A stretch of DNA of 48,540 bases, taken from the NCBI GenBank assembly GCA_036677375.1, contig JAVBWO010000015.1, positions 1-48,540 of the forward strand. The letters run 5' to 3'. This DNA is from JAVBWO01 sp036677375 (lineage in GTDB: Bacteria; Bacillota; Dehalobacteriia; UBA4068; UBA4997). Below, in pieces: positions 7,388-16,070 of this stretch (position 1 is the first letter of the stretch; each line of letters begins with the position of its first letter). The translations under genes were made by a program, and so were the position numbers. The notes under the pieces were generated by a model. It worked only from the letters and a program-made list of their open reading frames with translations. It was not told where the DNA came from and did not search any database.

Positions 7388-8971
7388 TTAACGCTCCACC
7401 TCAATCTCTCTGCCGCTTTTAAACTTGAACACGATCCTGCCGTCTCGGAATACCGTCGCCCGGTCGAAAATCGCAATCCACAGCCTTTCGTCCCATTCTT
7501 CGAGGACGAGGGGCTGTTTCTTTAATGCCTCGATGAAAAGCCGAAGCTCGCGGTCTTGTTCGTGCTTCCGCTCTTTCTCAGCGGTCACCTCCGCAAGCCG
7601 CGCCGTTGCTTTCTCATATCGGGCAAGCAGCCCGTTGTACCTCTTTGTGTATTCCTCCTGCGACTGTGCCGTGGAAGCATTCTCCTTGACACAGGTCTTG
7701 ACCAGCTCCGACACGACTGTGATTTCCTCGTTCAAGTTGTCGAGCTCTGCGTCCAGCGCCGTAGTGTCAGAAAGCACTCGCCGCATCAAAGCACAGTCCG
7801 AGATAACACTCTCGCGGTCTGCCATCAAGCGATTGTAGGCTATCAGGAACTTTCGCTGGATGGTTTCCATGTCCAGATAAGGTGTGGTGCATTTCGTCTC
7901 GCCCTTGAACTTGCTGTTGCAGCGCCAGATCACCTTGCGGTACGGGTCGTTTGAGTGCCAGACCTTTTGACCGAAGAAGCCACCGCAGTCGCCGCATACC
8001 AGCTTCGACGAGAACACGCTGTTACCGCTATAGGCTCTGCCAAGCGTCCTGCGTCGAGCTATTTCCGCCTGCACCATGTCCCACTCCAGTGGCTTAATGA
8101 TGGCGGCATGACTTTGCTCCACGTAGTATTGCGGCACCTCGCCTTCATTGACCTTCATCTTTTTGGTGAGGAAGTCGGTCGTGAACTTCTTCTGCAGCCG
8201 CGCATCGCCCTTGTACTTCTCGTTTGAGAGAATGCTGTCCACAGTGGTCTGACTCCATTTTTGCTTGCCGGATGGCGTCGGAATGCCTTGCTGTTCCAAG
8301 TATCGGCAGATGCCGGCGGGTGTTCTGCCCTCAAGAAAGAGTTTGTAGATGAGCCGGACAATGGCGGCTTCTTCTTCATTTATCACGGGTGTTCCGTCCT
8401 CTCCTTTTTCGTAACCGAGAAACTGCTTGTACGGCATACTGACCTTTCCGTCAGCAAAACGTTTCCGTTGGCCCCATGTGACGTTCTCAGAAATGCTCCG
8501 GCTTTCCTCTTGTGCCAGTGAACTCATTATGGTGATGAGCAGCTCGCCCTTGCTGTCAAAGGTGAAAATATTCTCTTTTTCGAAGTAAATCTCTGTGCCG
8601 TGCTCTTTCAGCTTGCGAACGGTCGTAAGACTGTCCACGGTGTTGCGGGCAAAACGGCTGACTGATTTCGTGACGATGAGGTCAATCTTCCCAGCGAGGG
8701 CATCCCTGACCATCTGTTTGAAACCATCGCGGTGCTTGGTGTTAGTCGCCGAAATTCCTTCATCCGTATAGACACCAACAAAATCCCAATCCTCACGGGA
8801 TTGAATGTAATGGGTGTAATAATCCACCTGTGCCTCATAGCTGGTTTGCTGTTCCTCGCTGTCAGTAGACACGCGGGCGTAGCCTGCCACCTTGCGTCTC
8901 GCCACCGAAGCCGTCGGCAGAGCCGTGAATCGGTTCTTGGTAGCTGGTATCATCGTTATTGCTCTTGGCAT
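7388..8971 (-). CDS. Large serine recombinase (resolvase/recombinase/zinc-ribbon)
   Basis: Site-specific DNA recombinase of the large serine family, which cuts and rejoins attachment sites during integration or excision. The 527-residue product has an N-terminal resolvase catalytic domain with nucleophile Ser35 in YARVSTD and the conserved SVSRFARN arginine motif. A central recombinase domain follows (about 195-300). Next is a zinc ribbon (CGDCGG about 335-340 and WRCNSKFKGETKC), then a coiled-coil stretch (about 400-480) and a C-terminal segment. The start is preceded by AAAGGAG and lies inside the last codons of the upstream recombinase gene (16-bp overlap), indicating a tandem pair. This copy looks complete. 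Family certain; attachment site unknown. Confidence 0.93.
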   Translation of the reverse strand: MPRAITMIPATKNRFTALPTASVARRKVAGYARVSTDSEEQQTSYEAQVDYYTHYIQSREDWDFVGVYTDEGISATNTKHRDGFKQMVRDALAGKIDLIVTKSVSRFARNTVDSLTTVRKLKEHGTEIYFEKENIFTFDSKGELLITIMSSLAQEESRSISENVTWGQRKRFADGKVSMPYKQFLGYEKGEDGTPVINEEEAAIVRLIYKLFLEGRTPAGICRYLEQQGIPTPSGKQKWSQTTVDSILSNEKYKGDARLQKKFTTDFLTKKMKVNEGEVPQYYVEQSHAAIIKPLEWDMVQAEIARRRTLGRAYSGNSVFSSKLVCGDCGGFFGQKVWHSNDPYRKVIWRCNSKFKGETKCTTPYLDMETIQRKFLIAYNRLMADRESVISDCALMRRVLSDTTALDAELDNLNEEITVVSELVKTCVKENASTAQSQEEYTKRYNGLLARYEKATARLAEVTAEKERKHEQDRELRLFIEALKKQPLVLEEWDERLWIAIFDRATVFRDGRIVFKFKSGREIEVER

Positions 8972-10135
8972 TTCTTTTCACTCCTTTTCCTCGTTTTCTC
9001 TGCCGCAGCCTGCCGCATTTCGGGTGTCCAGCTCTCGGAGCGTGAACGGTCTTGCCATGTGGCATTTTCCGTGTGCCCATCCGTGAAGGTGAACTCCAGC
9101 GTGTTATTCGGCAGCGCCGTTATAAAGACGATACGGTCCGCAAATATACCCTCGTCAAAGGAATCGCAGTCGAGCATTTCGGTGGTCACGGTTTTCAGCG
9201 TTTCCTCCGGTATTTGCTTGGAAGCGCAGTATTTCTTGCCTTTGGTGTTGTAGGTGGCGCAAACCCACACGATACCGGTGTGCGTAGTCTTGCGACGATA
9301 ATTCTTCCCGCAGATGCCGCAGCGTATCTTGCCGGTGAACGCCGTAGCCGAACCGGGCTTTACCTGTACGCTCTCCGCTCGTCGCACCAGTTCCCGCTGA
9401 ACCGCATCGAAAGTCTCCCGGTCGATGATTGGCTCATGAGCGTCCTGAACATGGTACATAGGAAGTTCGCCGTGGTTTGTGCGAGTCTGCTTTGCCAGAT
9501 GGTCGGTGCGGAACGTCTTCTGCAGAAGCAGGTCACCAGCGTATTTTTCATTTCGGAGCATCTTTCTGATGGTGTCTTGGTGCCAGCTCTTTTCAAAGCG
9601 TGTAGGAATCCCCAGCTCATTGAGCTGGTTTGCAATCGCTTGTCTACCAAGCCCCTCAAGATACCACTTGAACACAAGTCGTACCGTTTCTGCTTCTTCG
9701 GGAACTATCTCGAAAACACCGTTTTTTGCCCGGTAACCGAGAATCGTACAGTCCCAAGGCTTACCTTCCTCGAAGTTTCGCTTAATGCGCCATTTCTGAT
9801 TTTCACTTGCTGACAGGCTTTCCTCCTGCGCGTAGGACGCGAGAATGGTTATCATCAGTTCGCCCTCGGCGCTCATTGTGTGGATGTTCTGTTCCTCGAA
9901 AAAAACGTCCACCTCCAGCAGTTTCAGTTCTCGCACGGTTTCCAGTAAAATGACCGTGTTTCGAGCGAAGCGGGAGATGGACTTGGTAAGTATCAGATCG
10001 ATGCGTCCGACGCGGCAATCGGCAAGCAGCCTTTGAAATTCATCGCGGCTCTCTTTGGTGCCGGTCATCGCCTCATCAGCGTACACACCGGCATATTCCC
10101 AGTCGCCGTGCTTCTGTAAGGTGATGGCCGGAGCT
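8956..10135 (-). pseudogene. Second large serine recombinase, 5'-truncated (no catalytic serine)
   Basis: Homologous in layout to the downstream recombinase. From about codon 20 it reads the family's DWEYAGVYADE and SISRFARN motifs, a recombinase domain and a zinc ribbon (CGICGKNY and later WVCATYNTKGKKYC). The family's N-terminal strand with the YxRVSTD nucleophile and about 50 residues are missing. In their place the frame runs into sequence that belongs to an ATPase gene on the other strand. An ATG exists at 10179 in the residual frame (407 codons), but the product could not catalyse recombination. It might still bind DNA as a partner of the intact enzyme. The junction lies at about 10120-10140. 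Coordinates give the part with family similarity. Confidence 0.85.
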
Positions 10136-12133
10136 AAAGGCACAAAGGTTAAATTTGAGTTTGACGGAAATGCTTTCACTTCCGGCAGCTCGGTTTTTCA
10201 CGTCATCAACGACCAGAACAACAGAAACATCATCGTTGGTGAAACAAAAGACTTCTTTTTAGGCGACAATATTAGAAGAGAATTTGAACTTCAAAAACTT
10301 CTTGCTGATGCCCGAGTTTCAATCATCAGCGAAATTGTATCCAAGTTGAAATCCAATCATGGCATTTCAGCGATGAGCAATCCCTTGTTAACGCTTATTA
10401 CAGATACTGAGATAGCTGAAATCGTAAAAGACATCGTTAATAGCAAATCTAAGGGCGCTAAATATGAAACCGAAGTCATATTTACAAAATTTGCGGCAAT
10501 TCCGCTGGTCAATCAAAATGTAAGTGAAGAGCAACAGGCAAAACTTATGTTCTTAAAATCCGACTATGCGGCAAAGGATTCTACTATTCAGCAAATTGAA
10601 CAACTGGCAAAGAAGGCAGTCATGGCTAATCCTCAAATACATGAGGTAGAAGAAAACTCTGAAGCTATCCGTATTCTTGACCGTTTTCACAAAGACCAGT
10701 GCATTGTTTGTGACTCGAACGACATCGACTGGGCGGCACTGCTGTCAGCAAAGACAGATAACCGAAAAAAGGTTATCGAGGCTTTGGACAAAGATGTTCA
10801 GGCGTTAATACATAAAATTATCGATTTAGTTCCTGACAACGACCCTTTCAACATCAAGACACTGCTAATGGATGCTGTTAGCATCGGCGACAAGAGCAAA
10901 ATTGATGATTTAGTAACTGACTTTAATGCTATCAAGAAGATATTTGAACGGCAGGTTATGAATGAACTTGCTACAGTCTTTATAGGAAGCGACTTGCCTG
11001 CCAAAATGGAGGAGTATCAAAAACTGCTCGATGAAAAGCCCGAAATCACAGAAGAGGATATGCTCTACATAGAAGAAATTATTAGTAACAGTATGAACAA
11101 AAAACTCTCGTTACAGCGTGACGAAAAGAAAAACTTGAAAATCACTTTGTCCGACAGTGAATTTTTGGGCAAGGCAAGAGATGAACTGCCTTTAAGCACA
11201 GGAGAACAGAACTTTTTATCGCTAACATTTGAATTTTTAAAGGCAAAAAACTCACCGTGTCCAATTGTTATCATTGATGACCCGATTTCGAGTTTTGACT
11301 CAATATACAAGAATAAAGTTGCCTATGCCATTGTCAAGATGCTCCACCACAAGAAACGCATTGTTTTAACCCACAACACTGATTTGCTCCGTTTACTCGA
11401 CGGGCAATACAAGAGGTGCTACAAGCTGTATTTGCTTAATAACACAGAGGGAGAAGAGAATGGATTTATTCCGCTGAATAATAAAGAACAAGAGATGTTG
11501 ATTAGCCTCGAAAAGCTACTTGTCGCATTCCGTGGGGCAATCCTCGACCATATCAAGGATGTAAACCTCTTCTTGATTTCGATGATTCCTTTTATGCGCG
11601 GTTATGCCAATGTCATAAACAATGAAACCCTCACTGACCGTCTGACGCAGGTAATGCACGGCTATAAGAATGAGAAAGTTGACATTGCTAAAGCCTACAT
11701 AGAGTTGTTTGGAAACAAAGATGGGAAAATCCCCGAAACCTATGAGGTATCAGTCCCAGACATTCTGGCGAAGACTGTGGACGGCGTGAACATACTCGAT
11801 AACTCGCAGTATCCGTTACTTGATAAGACTTTACGGCATTCGTTCACCTATCTGTTTTTGCGGTTGCTGGTGGAAAAGAAACTGGTCGAGAAATTCAACA
11901 TTGACACGAGCCAGTATAAGCAGTTAGGGCAGATAATTAGCGCAGCATATCCAGACGAAACCGACATCACCCAGATTCGCAATCGTATCAGGCTCACATC
12001 AAAGAAGACGCTTATAAATGAGTTTAATCACTTTGAGGGAAACCTGAGCATTTTCCAGCCAGCGATTGACATTACCGACCACGCCCTTGGTAAAGAAAGG
12101 ACCGATGTAGTAACATTCGTAAGCAGCTTATAA
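10130..12133 (+). pseudogene. ABC/SMC-like AAA ATPase, 5'-truncated (no Walker A)
   Basis: The remaining ~665 codons resemble RecF/RecN/AAA_13-type ATPases found in mobile and defence loci. A CIVC pair lies in the middle (about 10697-10712), like the zinc hook of Rad50/RloC-type proteins. They also carry the ABC signature LSTGEQNF (about 11193-11216), Walker B with catalytic carboxylate (IVIIDDPISSFDS, about 11263-11301), an H-loop (VLTHNTD, about 11364-11384) and a long helical C-terminus. The nucleotide-binding P-loop, expected upstream, is absent. An ATG at 10055 would read antisense through the recombinase remnant, so the apparent 692-codon frame has a spurious beginning. Without Walker A the protein should not hydrolyse ATP. 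Function before truncation unknown. Confidence 0.8.
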
Positions 12134-12218
12134 ATCATGTTTTATATTGCTGTTGGCAGTAGAAGTGTACATCTTTTAACAAACCGAAGTCCTATACTAC
12201 GTGTAATGGCTATGTGGA

Positions 12219-12295
12219 ATACCCGCGCTTGCGATTGATACTTGCGCTTGCGATTACTAAACTTGCGCTTTCGATTGCCCGCAAATAGTTTCACT
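12219..12295 (+). repeat. Right copy of the flanking direct repeat, with three tandem ~20-bp units
   Basis: The ends match the left copy at 4794-4829. Between them the unit GCGCTTGCGATT recurs at 12225, 12244 and 12265 (last copy GCGCTTTCGATT), spaced 19 and 21 bases. The left copy holds only one such unit. The last bases (12293-12307, ACTGTATCAATATTA) are the exact reverse complement of 4643-4657 beside tRNA-Arg. Confidence 0.6.
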
Positions 12296-12376
12296 GTATC
12301 AATATTATCAGCCTTTGCCAGAAAAAGCCTGCAAAAAAGATTTATGGCCTAAAAATCCAGAGTCTATGCGGCTTGT

Positions 12377-12408
12377 GAGGGCTTCTACACAAAAAAGTAG
12401 AAGCCCTC
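12377..12408 (+). terminator. Strong hairpin, probable terminator
   Basis: Perfect 12-bp stem GAGGGCTTCTAC/GTAGAAGCCCTC with an 8-base loop, followed by ATTTCTTTGATTT. It is placed about 245 bases after the ATPase remnant. Confidence 0.6.
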
Positions 12409-12518
12409 ATTTCTTTGATTTATCAGCCATTCTGCTTCACTCTGGCGGGAGTTGAACGCACAAGCGGGCAAAACAACAGAAATAACCCAAAAAACCGACA
12501 ATCAATACGAAAACAGAA

Positions 12519-12617
12519 CGGCGCCCTTTTTGAAACGGCAGAAATGCCTTTTGAAAAGTGGCGCCCTTTTTATATAAATGCCGGAAACCCTTGATATCAC
12601 TGTGGTGCCCTTTTTGA
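12519..12617 (+). repeat. Three spaced GGYGCCCTTTTT repeats
   Basis: GGCGCCCTTTTTGA at about 12520, GGCGCCCTTTTTAT at about 12559 and GGTGCCCTTTTTGA at 12604, spaced about 40 bases, with a weaker ATGCCTTTTGA between the first two. They could be part of a decayed element end or of a short open frame (ending near 12597). Function unknown. Confidence 0.5.
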
Positions 12618-12640
12618 TGATCATAAATGCTCTCATTTTT

Positions 12641-12674
12641 GCCGAGGTTTTAGCGATAAAACCCCGGCTTTTTT
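12641..12674 (+). terminator. Intrinsic terminator
   Basis: GCCGAGGTTTT/AAAACCCCGGC stem (one mismatch) with a 6-base loop and a run of seven T. It points in the plus direction, immediately before the small frame at 12710. Confidence 0.75.
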
Positions 12675-12709
12675 TCGTCCAAAATTAAATCAGGAACGAG
12701 GTAATCCAT

Positions 12710-12880
12710 ATGAACGAAAAATACTACAAAGAGCGGACCCCAATCCTCACCAAAAACGGCATTGAGGCGGCGCCCCCTGAAAAGAACAGGTTTCCGATCC
12801 TGCTGAATGGTCGTTCAGCATGCTGTGCCACCTTTAAACATATTAAAGCAGCGGTTCTCATCTTGTTATTAGTAAAATAG
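12710..12880 (+). CDS. Small hypothetical protein (56 aa), possibly a truncated element gene
   Basis: It has an ATG with GAGGT seven bases upstream. The N-terminal half (MNEKYYKERTPILTKNGIEA, then APPEKNRFPI) looks like genuine coding sequence. The C-terminal part (TFKHIKAAVLILLLVK) does not continue the same character, and the frame ends in TAG. It may be the 5' end of a longer gene cut by a rearrangement just before the cupin gene. I do not recognise the family. Confidence 0.35.
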   Translation: MNEKYYKERTPILTKNGIEAAPPEKNRFPILLNGRSACCATFKHIKAAVLILLLVK

Positions 12881-12892
12881 TACTCCCATTTA

Positions 12893-13351
12893 TTAGTGAT
12901 TATATTCCGCAGCCATTGCATCCGCTTTTGTTCTATGAACCGTACCTTTTGGATGCTGTGGCGGGGCGTAAATCGAATACAGTTTCAAGGGCCTGTTGCC
13001 GGTATTAATCAGATTATGCCATGTTCCGGCAGGTATGATAATCGCATAACCGTCGGCGACTCTTCGTTGAAAATCAAGGTTATCTTTGCTGTACCCCATC
13101 TTTACGAGTCCTTGGCCTTGTTCAACCCGTAGAAACTGGTCAAGGTTGGGGTGGTTTTCCAACCCAATATCCTCCCCGACTTTGATGCTCATCAGGGTAA
13201 GTTGCAGATGTTCTCCCGTCCACAGCGCGGTGCGGAATGTATTGTTTTGCTTGGTAGCCTGGTCGATATTTATGACAAACGGTTCTGGGCCATAATCCGA
13301 AAAAACCATATTGTTGTTCATATTGTCAGGCCAAGGGCATCTTCTATTCAA
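12893..13351 (-). CDS. Cupin-domain protein
   Basis: Single-domain beta-barrel protein of 152 residues. The first cupin motif lies at about 66-83 (ENHPNLDQFLRVEQGQGLV, with His and Glu-like metal ligand positions) and the second at about 105-118 (IPAGTWHNLINTG). Such proteins bind a metal ion and act as small dioxygenases, isomerases or sensors; no substrate can be assigned. The start is TTG at 13351, with AAAGGAG nine bases upstream, and no better ATG in frame. It is divergent from the [NiFe]-hydrogenase operon and shares a 180-base intergenic region with it. Confidence 0.82.
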   Translation of the reverse strand: MNRRCPWPDNMNNNMVFSDYGPEPFVINIDQATKQNNTFRTALWTGEHLQLTLMSIKVGEDIGLENHPNLDQFLRVEQGQGLVKMGYSKDNLDFQRRVADGYAIIIPAGTWHNLINTGNRPLKLYSIYAPPQHPKGTVHRTKADAMAAEYNH

Positions 13352-13466
13352 ATTGCTCAGCTCCTTTCACATGCCTACATGTCATCATATGATCTTCAAT
13401 TTACATATGTGTGTTAACGAAAAACAGCCCGTTCAAAAGTGATACAGGCAGTATTCCTATGTCAAG

Positions 13467-13495
13467 TTCAAACACATATTCGCAGAGAATATAAT
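13467..13495 (+). promoter_or_regulatory. Promoter of the [NiFe]-hydrogenase operon
   Basis: TTCAAA and TATAAT with 17-base spacing. A good AAGGAG site (13519-13524) leads into the first gene. I see no clear FNR- or Rex-like palindrome here. Confidence 0.6.
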
Positions 13496-13532
13496 GTATT
13501 GTATTTGAATAATTATATAAGGAGAATTATGC

Positions 13533-13967
13533 ATGAATGAACATGAGATCTTCATAAATATGATAAATGACAACCTGAAGGAAATGGGCGACACAATCGA
13601 CTGCCTGTATACGACCTCGAACTCCTGCGTCAAGAACAAGCTGTTAAATCGCCTACGGAGAAATATGTCCAATATTGCTATGTTGACACAAGGATTACAA
13701 AATGGTGCCCGTATGAACAACCCTCAGCCCAGTGCCGACAGATTATTTACATTGGAAGATCTGTCAAGGTATAACGGCAGGAATGGCAATCCGGCGTATG
13801 TGGCGGTGAACGGTGTCGTATATGATGTAACAAACAATGCGGCCTGGGACGGAGCAACCCACTTTGGGCTGACGGCGGGTACCGGCGTGACGAGCCAGTT
13901 TGCATCATGCCACGCCGGTCAGCCAATTCTCAGCAAATTGAAGGTGGTTGGGAAGATGACAGGATGA
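13533..13967 (+). CDS. Cytochrome b5-like heme-binding domain protein
   Basis: First gene of the hydrogenase operon. The 144-residue product has a helical N-terminal segment (about 1-60) and a C-terminal cytochrome-b5-like heme/steroid-binding domain (about 70-144; FTLEDLSRYNGRNGNPAYVA, VVYDVTNNAAW, ASCHAG). Candidate heme ligands are His110 and His123. No signal peptide or membrane helix is evident, so it should be cytoplasmic. The stop codon overlaps the start of the hydrogenase small subunit (ATGA), arguing that it works with that enzyme, perhaps as electron carrier between the hydrogenase and a membrane partner; that role is inference. The open frame is intact although the following two genes are broken. 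Confidence 0.85.
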   Translation: MNEHEIFINMINDNLKEMGDTIDCLYTTSNSCVKNKLLNRLRRNMSNIAMLTQGLQNGARMNNPQPSADRLFTLEDLSRYNGRNGNPAYVAVNGVVYDVTNNAAWDGATHFGLTAGTGVTSQFASCHAGQPILSKLKVVGKMTG

Positions 13968-14651
13968 ATCAAACAAGCAACAGCTGTCCCAATTTCTCGA
14001 CGAGGTTGGAGACGGCCTCCGCACTTGTTCAGAAGGCCATAGACGCCGTCAGACAGAAAAATATCCCAAAGAGAAATCTGATCTGGCTGGAACTGACCGG
14101 ATGTTCTGGAAACATCATCTCTCTTCTCGACGGGGCAAATCCGGATTTCAAAAGTCTGGCCTCTCAAATGGTAAATTTCATATACGACAACAGTCTGATG
14201 GCCGCCGAGGGCGAAGCCGCTTTCGGCGGCAAGGCCAAATCCGGCGGAATGCGTCGGGATACAAAGCCTGCTTGACAGAAAAGTGATCAAGCTGCCAGGT
14301 TGCCCATGCCATCCGGACTGGTTTATGGGAACACTGGCCTATCTCATGCTGTTTGGCGAGCCTGAATTAGACTCAAGACAAAGACCGCTTATGTTCTATA
14401 GCACTCTGATTCATGATATCTGTCCCCGAAGGCCATACTTTGATCAAGGCATATTTGCGTCGAAGCTGGGCGAGAAAACCTGTATGTTCAAGCTTGGGTG
14501 CAGAGGGCCGGTCACGAGGGTTGACTGCCCGATCAGGAAGTGGAACGACCGTGTGAACTGGCCCATCGGTGACGACAGCCCCTGCATCGGCTGTGCCATG
14601 TTCGGATTTCCCGATAAAATGGAGCCATTTATCAGCTACGACACAACATAA
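13964..14651 (+). pseudogene. [NiFe]-hydrogenase small subunit, broken by internal out-of-frame deletion
   Basis: The small subunit carries the iron-sulfur relay. Residues 1-87 read normally (NLIWLELTGCSGN, then up to AAEGEAAF) and end at a TGA (14273-14275). The C-terminal part continues in another frame: SAARPNPAECVGIQSLLDR and KVIKLPGCPCHPDWF onwards to the stop at 14649-14651, including the distal and medial cluster cysteines. The family's ~75-80 residues between these points (with the GTC proximal-cluster cysteine) are missing, so the lesion is a deletion near 14219-14226, not a simple frameshift. A separate ATG at 14283 would give a 122-residue C-terminal fragment. The N-terminus has no twin-arginine signal, indicating a cytoplasmic enzyme. 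The first proximal-cluster cysteine of the usual CxxC is Leu here. Confidence 0.88.
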
Positions 14652-14656
14652 AAGAG

Positions 14657-16070
14657 GTGAACAAAACGAAGAGAGTGGTCATCAACCCCGTTACCCGCAT
14701 CAGCGGGTTTATGGAAATCGACGCCGATATTGATAATAACATTGTGACGGACGCGCGGACGGAGGGTCTGCTTTTCAGGGGCTTTGAGAAAATGCTGGAA
14801 GGCAGGAATCCTTTTGACGCCGTGTATTTCACGCAGCGGATCTGCGGGATCTGCTCCACGGCTCACTCCATAGCTTCCACGCTGGCTTTGGAAGCTGCGC
14901 TGGGCGTCGCAGTCTCTCAGCAGGGCAGATATCTGCGGGACATCATTCACGGGTGCGAGTTCCTTCAAAATCACATCCGGCACTTTTATCAATACACCGC
15001 GCCCGACTTCATCAAGCTTCCGGAAGGCACTGTTTGAAACGGACCACAATGACTTCAGGCTGCCGAAGGAAAAAAACGATAGGATTGTACAGCACTATTT
15101 TGATTCTCTTGAATACAGCAGAAACGCGCATGAAATGCTGGCGATTTTAGGCGGGAAAGCGCCTCACAATCATGGAGTCTTTCTAGGCGGAATCACCACA
15201 CAGGCTACCCCGGAGAAAATAGCGCGGCTGCGTTCTCTGCTTCTGAATATTAGGCAGTTTATCTGCGACAGTATGATCCCGGACGCCTATACTGTTGCGG
15301 AATACTATCAGGAATATTTTGAAATCGGACGAGGCTACGGGAATCTTTTCACCTTCGGCTGCTTCGATGGATATGGAAAGCTGGGCACGCTGTATGTCAA
15401 TCCCTCGACATATAATGACGGCAGAATCATGGAGCTGAATCCCGGAGAAATCACCGAAAATATTAACTCATCATAGTACACGGCGAAATCAGAGACCTAT
15501 ACGCCTTTTCAGACGATTCCCGAACCCAATATAAAAAAGAGTGACTCCTATTCCTGGGTGAAAGCACCGCGATACAGGGGGCTTCCTTACGAGGTCGGGC
15601 CGCTGGCAAGAATGTGGCTTTGCGGCGAGTACCGAAATGGGATCTCCACCATGGACCGGACTCTGGCCAGAGTCCTGGAAGCAAAAAAGGTTGCAAATAT
15701 CATGCTGTGCTTACTTGACAATCTCATTCCCGGTGTAGATGTTCAAAAGGAATATGAAGTCCCGCAGAGCGCCTATGGAGCCGGTCTGATCGACACCACG
15801 CGCGGCGCTTTGGGACATTGGATCAGAATCGAAAATCAGGTAATTTCCCTTTATCAGATTATCACGCCGTCCGCCTGGAACCTTTCCACCAGAGACCGGG
15901 ACAATTTACCGGGTCCGGGAGAAAAGGCGATGATCGGCACGACAATCAGAAATCCCGACGCGCCGGTGGAGCTTGGGAGAATCATCCGCTCGTTTGACCC
16001 CTGCGTTTCCTGCGCCACACACGTCTATTCAAAGGGGAATCTCATCAAGACCATGCAGGTGGTGCCATGA
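14657..16070 (+). pseudogene. [NiFe]-hydrogenase large subunit, frameshift plus amber codon
   Basis: The catalytic subunit binds the Ni-Fe site. The GTG start is at 14657. The first part has the L1 motif RICGICSTAH (Cys63, Cys66) and runs to TGA at 15035. The sequence continues one frame over from about 15026 (ALFETDHNDFRLPKEKNDR), so a small indel lies near 15026. That frame meets TAG at 15474-15476 and continues in the same frame (YTAKSETYTPFQ and onwards); relatives have Trp in the SWY position, so TGG to TAG is likely. The end contains L2 DPCVSCATH (about 15995-16021) followed by a C-terminal peptide for the maturation protease. Three open pieces remain: 14657-15037, ~15027-15476 and 15477-16070. 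The product cannot be full length without two corrections. Confidence 0.9.

Larger units (their letters stand above)
12134..12709. other. Non-coding right flank of the mobile segment
   Basis: A 576-base stretch with no certain gene. It holds the right direct repeat with its tandem units (12219-12295), a strong hairpin (12377-12408), an open but unrecognised frame ending at about 12597, three GGYGCCCTTTTT repeats (12519-12617) and a second terminator (12641-12674). Confidence 0.6.

Noticed and set aside
7225..7476. 83-codon minus-strand frame between the recombinase and sigma genes
   Set aside because: It overlaps the recombinase end and has no ribosome binding site. A different frame of the same strand looks more protein-like, so it is treated as a remnant.
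8892..9813. Plus-strand open frames opposite the recombinases (for example 9052-9813)
   Set aside because: They are antisense shadows of well-supported recombinase coding sequence.
10055..10135. ATG at 10055 as the true start of the ATPase
   Set aside because: The first ~27 codons are the antisense of conserved recombinase sequence (DWEYAGVYADE region), so this beginning is an artefact of the junction.
12724..12921. 65-codon minus-strand frame before the cupin gene
   Set aside because: It overlaps the cupin gene end, lies opposite the better-supported small frame at 12710, and has no ribosome binding site.
15026..15040. TGA in the hydrogenase large subunit as a selenocysteine codon
   Set aside because: In [NiFeSe] enzymes the selenocysteine lies in the C-terminal DPCxxC motif. 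This TGA is in the N-terminal third and the family-like sequence continues in a different frame, so it is a frameshift stop.
15474..15476. TAG as a pyrrolysine codon
   Set aside because: Pyrrolysine is not known in hydrogenases, relatives have Trp here, and no pyl genes are in the window.
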